This document shows positions 13,294 to 14,074 of a DNA stretch of 14,074 bases, one piece after another. The DNA is from Campylobacterales bacterium (lineage in GTDB: Bacteria; Campylobacterota; Campylobacteria; Campylobacterales; QNZT01): positions 1 through 14,074 of the forward strand of contig JALWRO010000247.1 in NCBI GenBank assembly GCA_027080605.1, in the 5' to 3' direction. How positions within the stretch are numbered: position 1 is the stretch's first letter; the number at the start of each line of letters is the position of its first letter. A model generated the notes under the pieces. It was not told where the DNA came from. It saw nothing but the letters and a program-made list of their open reading frames with translations, and made no database searches. The position numbers were made by a program, and so were the translations under genes.

Positions 13294-14074
13294 ATCTTCG
13301 ATTTCACGATAATTCTGGAGGGCTCGAAGAGCTCTCCGGCCTTTTTGACAAAAGGGTCTTCTAAAATATTCTCTCCGTCTATCTCTTTGTTTTCACTTTT
13401 CCCGACTGTTTGAGCGGCGATGCAGCTGTCTGCGGGATTTTCATTTTCTACTTCTTTGGGTGCTTCCTGTTGCTGTTTGGGTTCCTGCGGCTCTGTGATC
13501 TCTCTGTCACACGGTTTCATAGCGATTTTGGTTTCGAGTGTAAATGACTCTTTAACAAAGTGTTTGATAATGCCCGAGCTGAGTCGCAGCAGTTTTTTGC
13601 AGTTTTCCCCGGCACAGGACATCAGGGTGAGGGTGTCATTTTCATGAGATATGAATGAGATACTCTTTTCAAAACACTCTCCGAGTTCATAATTTCTGTC
13701 GTAGAGTTTTGCGATGAGTGTTTTGAAATTTGTTTCCGCGGGGTGTGGCTGTTTGTGTGTTTGAGGGGGTGTTTTTGGTGTGGAGGTCTGTCCCGGGGCT
13801 GCTGTGGGTTGTGGAGCCGGTGCAGACGGTGTTGTTTGGGCTGGTGTTGTTTGGGCTGGTGTTGTTTGGGCTGGTGTTGTTTGGGCTGGTGTTGTCTGGG
13901 CGGGGATTGTGACAGCGGGTGTAGCGGTTTTTTGTGTCTGTGCACGTATTTTCCCTTCCAGGTTTTCGATCATATTATCAATCTCTTTGATTTTGGTTGC
14001 TTCTATCATTTTGAAAAAGAGCAGGGTCAGGACAAAGGTGGAGTCGGCGTTGATAAAGAGCAGCTTTTTTGATT
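13290..14074 (-). CDS. dnaX: DNA polymerase III subunit gamma/tau, C-terminal part
   Basis: The frame stays open to the right edge of the window, so the 5' part (ATPase domains) is missing; an internal Met at 14007-14009 is not the real start. DnaX is the clamp-loader ATPase and replisome organiser. The visible residues begin with the end of the oligomerisation domain (KKLLFINADSTFVLTLLFFK, then MIEATKIKEIDNMI). A Pro/Gln/Thr-rich linker containing TPAQT repeats follows. A C-terminal globular segment (FKTLIAKLYDRNYELGECFE, LMSCAGENCKKLLRL) comes next, then an acidic linker and the terminal EDPFVKKAGELFEPSRIIVK tail typical of Campylobacterota DnaX. The stop (TAG at 13290-13292) overlaps that of the convergent lipoprotein gene. 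The family call rests on recognition of these segments. Confidence 0.87.
   Translation of the reverse strand, partial: SKKLLFINADSTFVLTLLFFKMIEATKIKEIDNMIENLEGKIRAQTQKTATPAVTIPAQTTPAQTTPAQTTPAQTTPAQTTPSAPAPQPTAAPGQTSTPKTPPQTHKQPHPAETNFKTLIAKLYDRNYELGECFEKSISFISHENDTLTLMSCAGENCKKLLRLSSGIIKHFVKESFTLETKIAMKPCDREITEPQEPKQQQEAPKEVENENPADSCIAAQTVGKSENKEIDGENILEDPFVKKAGELFEPSRIIVKSKI
13315..13346 (+). terminator. Intrinsic terminator for lipoprotein gene 2, inside the 3' end of dnaX
   Basis: On the plus strand an 11-bp stem (13315-13325 with 13329-13339, two G-T wobbles) closes a GAA loop and is followed two bases later by TTTTT (13342-13346). It lies 21 bases after the lipoprotein stop and entirely within antisense dnaX codons for the GELFEPSR region. 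The structure is good, but part of it may be fixed by the conserved DnaX sequence. Confidence 0.55.
13831..13905 (-). repeat. 15-bp tandem repeat in the dnaX linker
   Basis: Four exact copies of GTTGTTTGGGCTGGT on the plus strand (13831-13845, 13846-13860, 13861-13875, 13876-13890) plus a degenerate fifth (13891-13905). On the dnaX strand each unit encodes a five-residue Thr-Pro-Ala-Gln-Thr block. Copy-number change would lengthen or shorten the linker in five-residue steps without a frameshift. Confidence 0.9.

Noticed and set aside
13831..13905. Tandem 15-bp units as a CRISPR array
   Set aside because: The units are contiguous with no spacers and are read in frame as part of DnaX.

Overview
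The window looks like chromosomal DNA of a Campylobacterota (epsilonproteobacterial) organism, probably a marine Sulfurovum/Sulfurimonas-type bacterium. Three things support this. An aminofutalosine deaminase (MqnF-like) gene sits divergent to aroQ. There is a panC-rimO-tilS run beside prfB. The DnaX tail is of the Campylobacterota type. The genus is inferred from protein style and gene order; no database search was possible.

Layout. Positions 1-545 (minus) hold the start of an M24 Xaa-Pro peptidase and aroQ. Positions 634-1845 (plus) hold mqnF, divergent from aroQ. Positions 1893-4060 (minus) hold a DUF2853 protein, cysK and a DUF72 protein. Positions 4128-5015 (plus) hold an exported TPR protein whose 3' end overlaps tilS. 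Positions 4982-8081 (minus) hold the tightly packed panC-rimO-tilS block. Positions 8082-8355 are a divergent gap largely filled by a 179-bp palindromic element with perfect 26-bp ends. Positions 8356-9450 (plus) hold prfB. Positions 9547-13293 (plus) are a more AT-rich accessory island: two paralogous poly-serine lipoproteins with Lcl/DUF1566-like modules flank an ICMT-like integral-membrane methyltransferase. Positions 13290-14074 (minus) hold the 3' part of dnaX, whose stop codon overlaps that of the last lipoprotein.

Most of the window is housekeeping: shikimate pathway, menaquinone (futalosine route), cysteine and pantothenate synthesis, translation (TilS, RimO, RF2) and replication (DnaX). 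These genes do not form one pathway.

The most notable unexplained signals are four. First, the 8-bp palindrome TTCATGAA occurs nine times, eight times as the same His-Glu codon pair, and resembles a highly iterated palindrome. Second, a long palindromic element lies between panC and prfB. Third, the lipoprotein/methyltransferase/lipoprotein island has no known role; its second lipoprotein gene has a near-consensus promoter, a folded leader and an ATG-TGA overlapping its GTG start. Fourth, in-frame 15-bp repeats occur in dnaX and in a poly-Ser linker.
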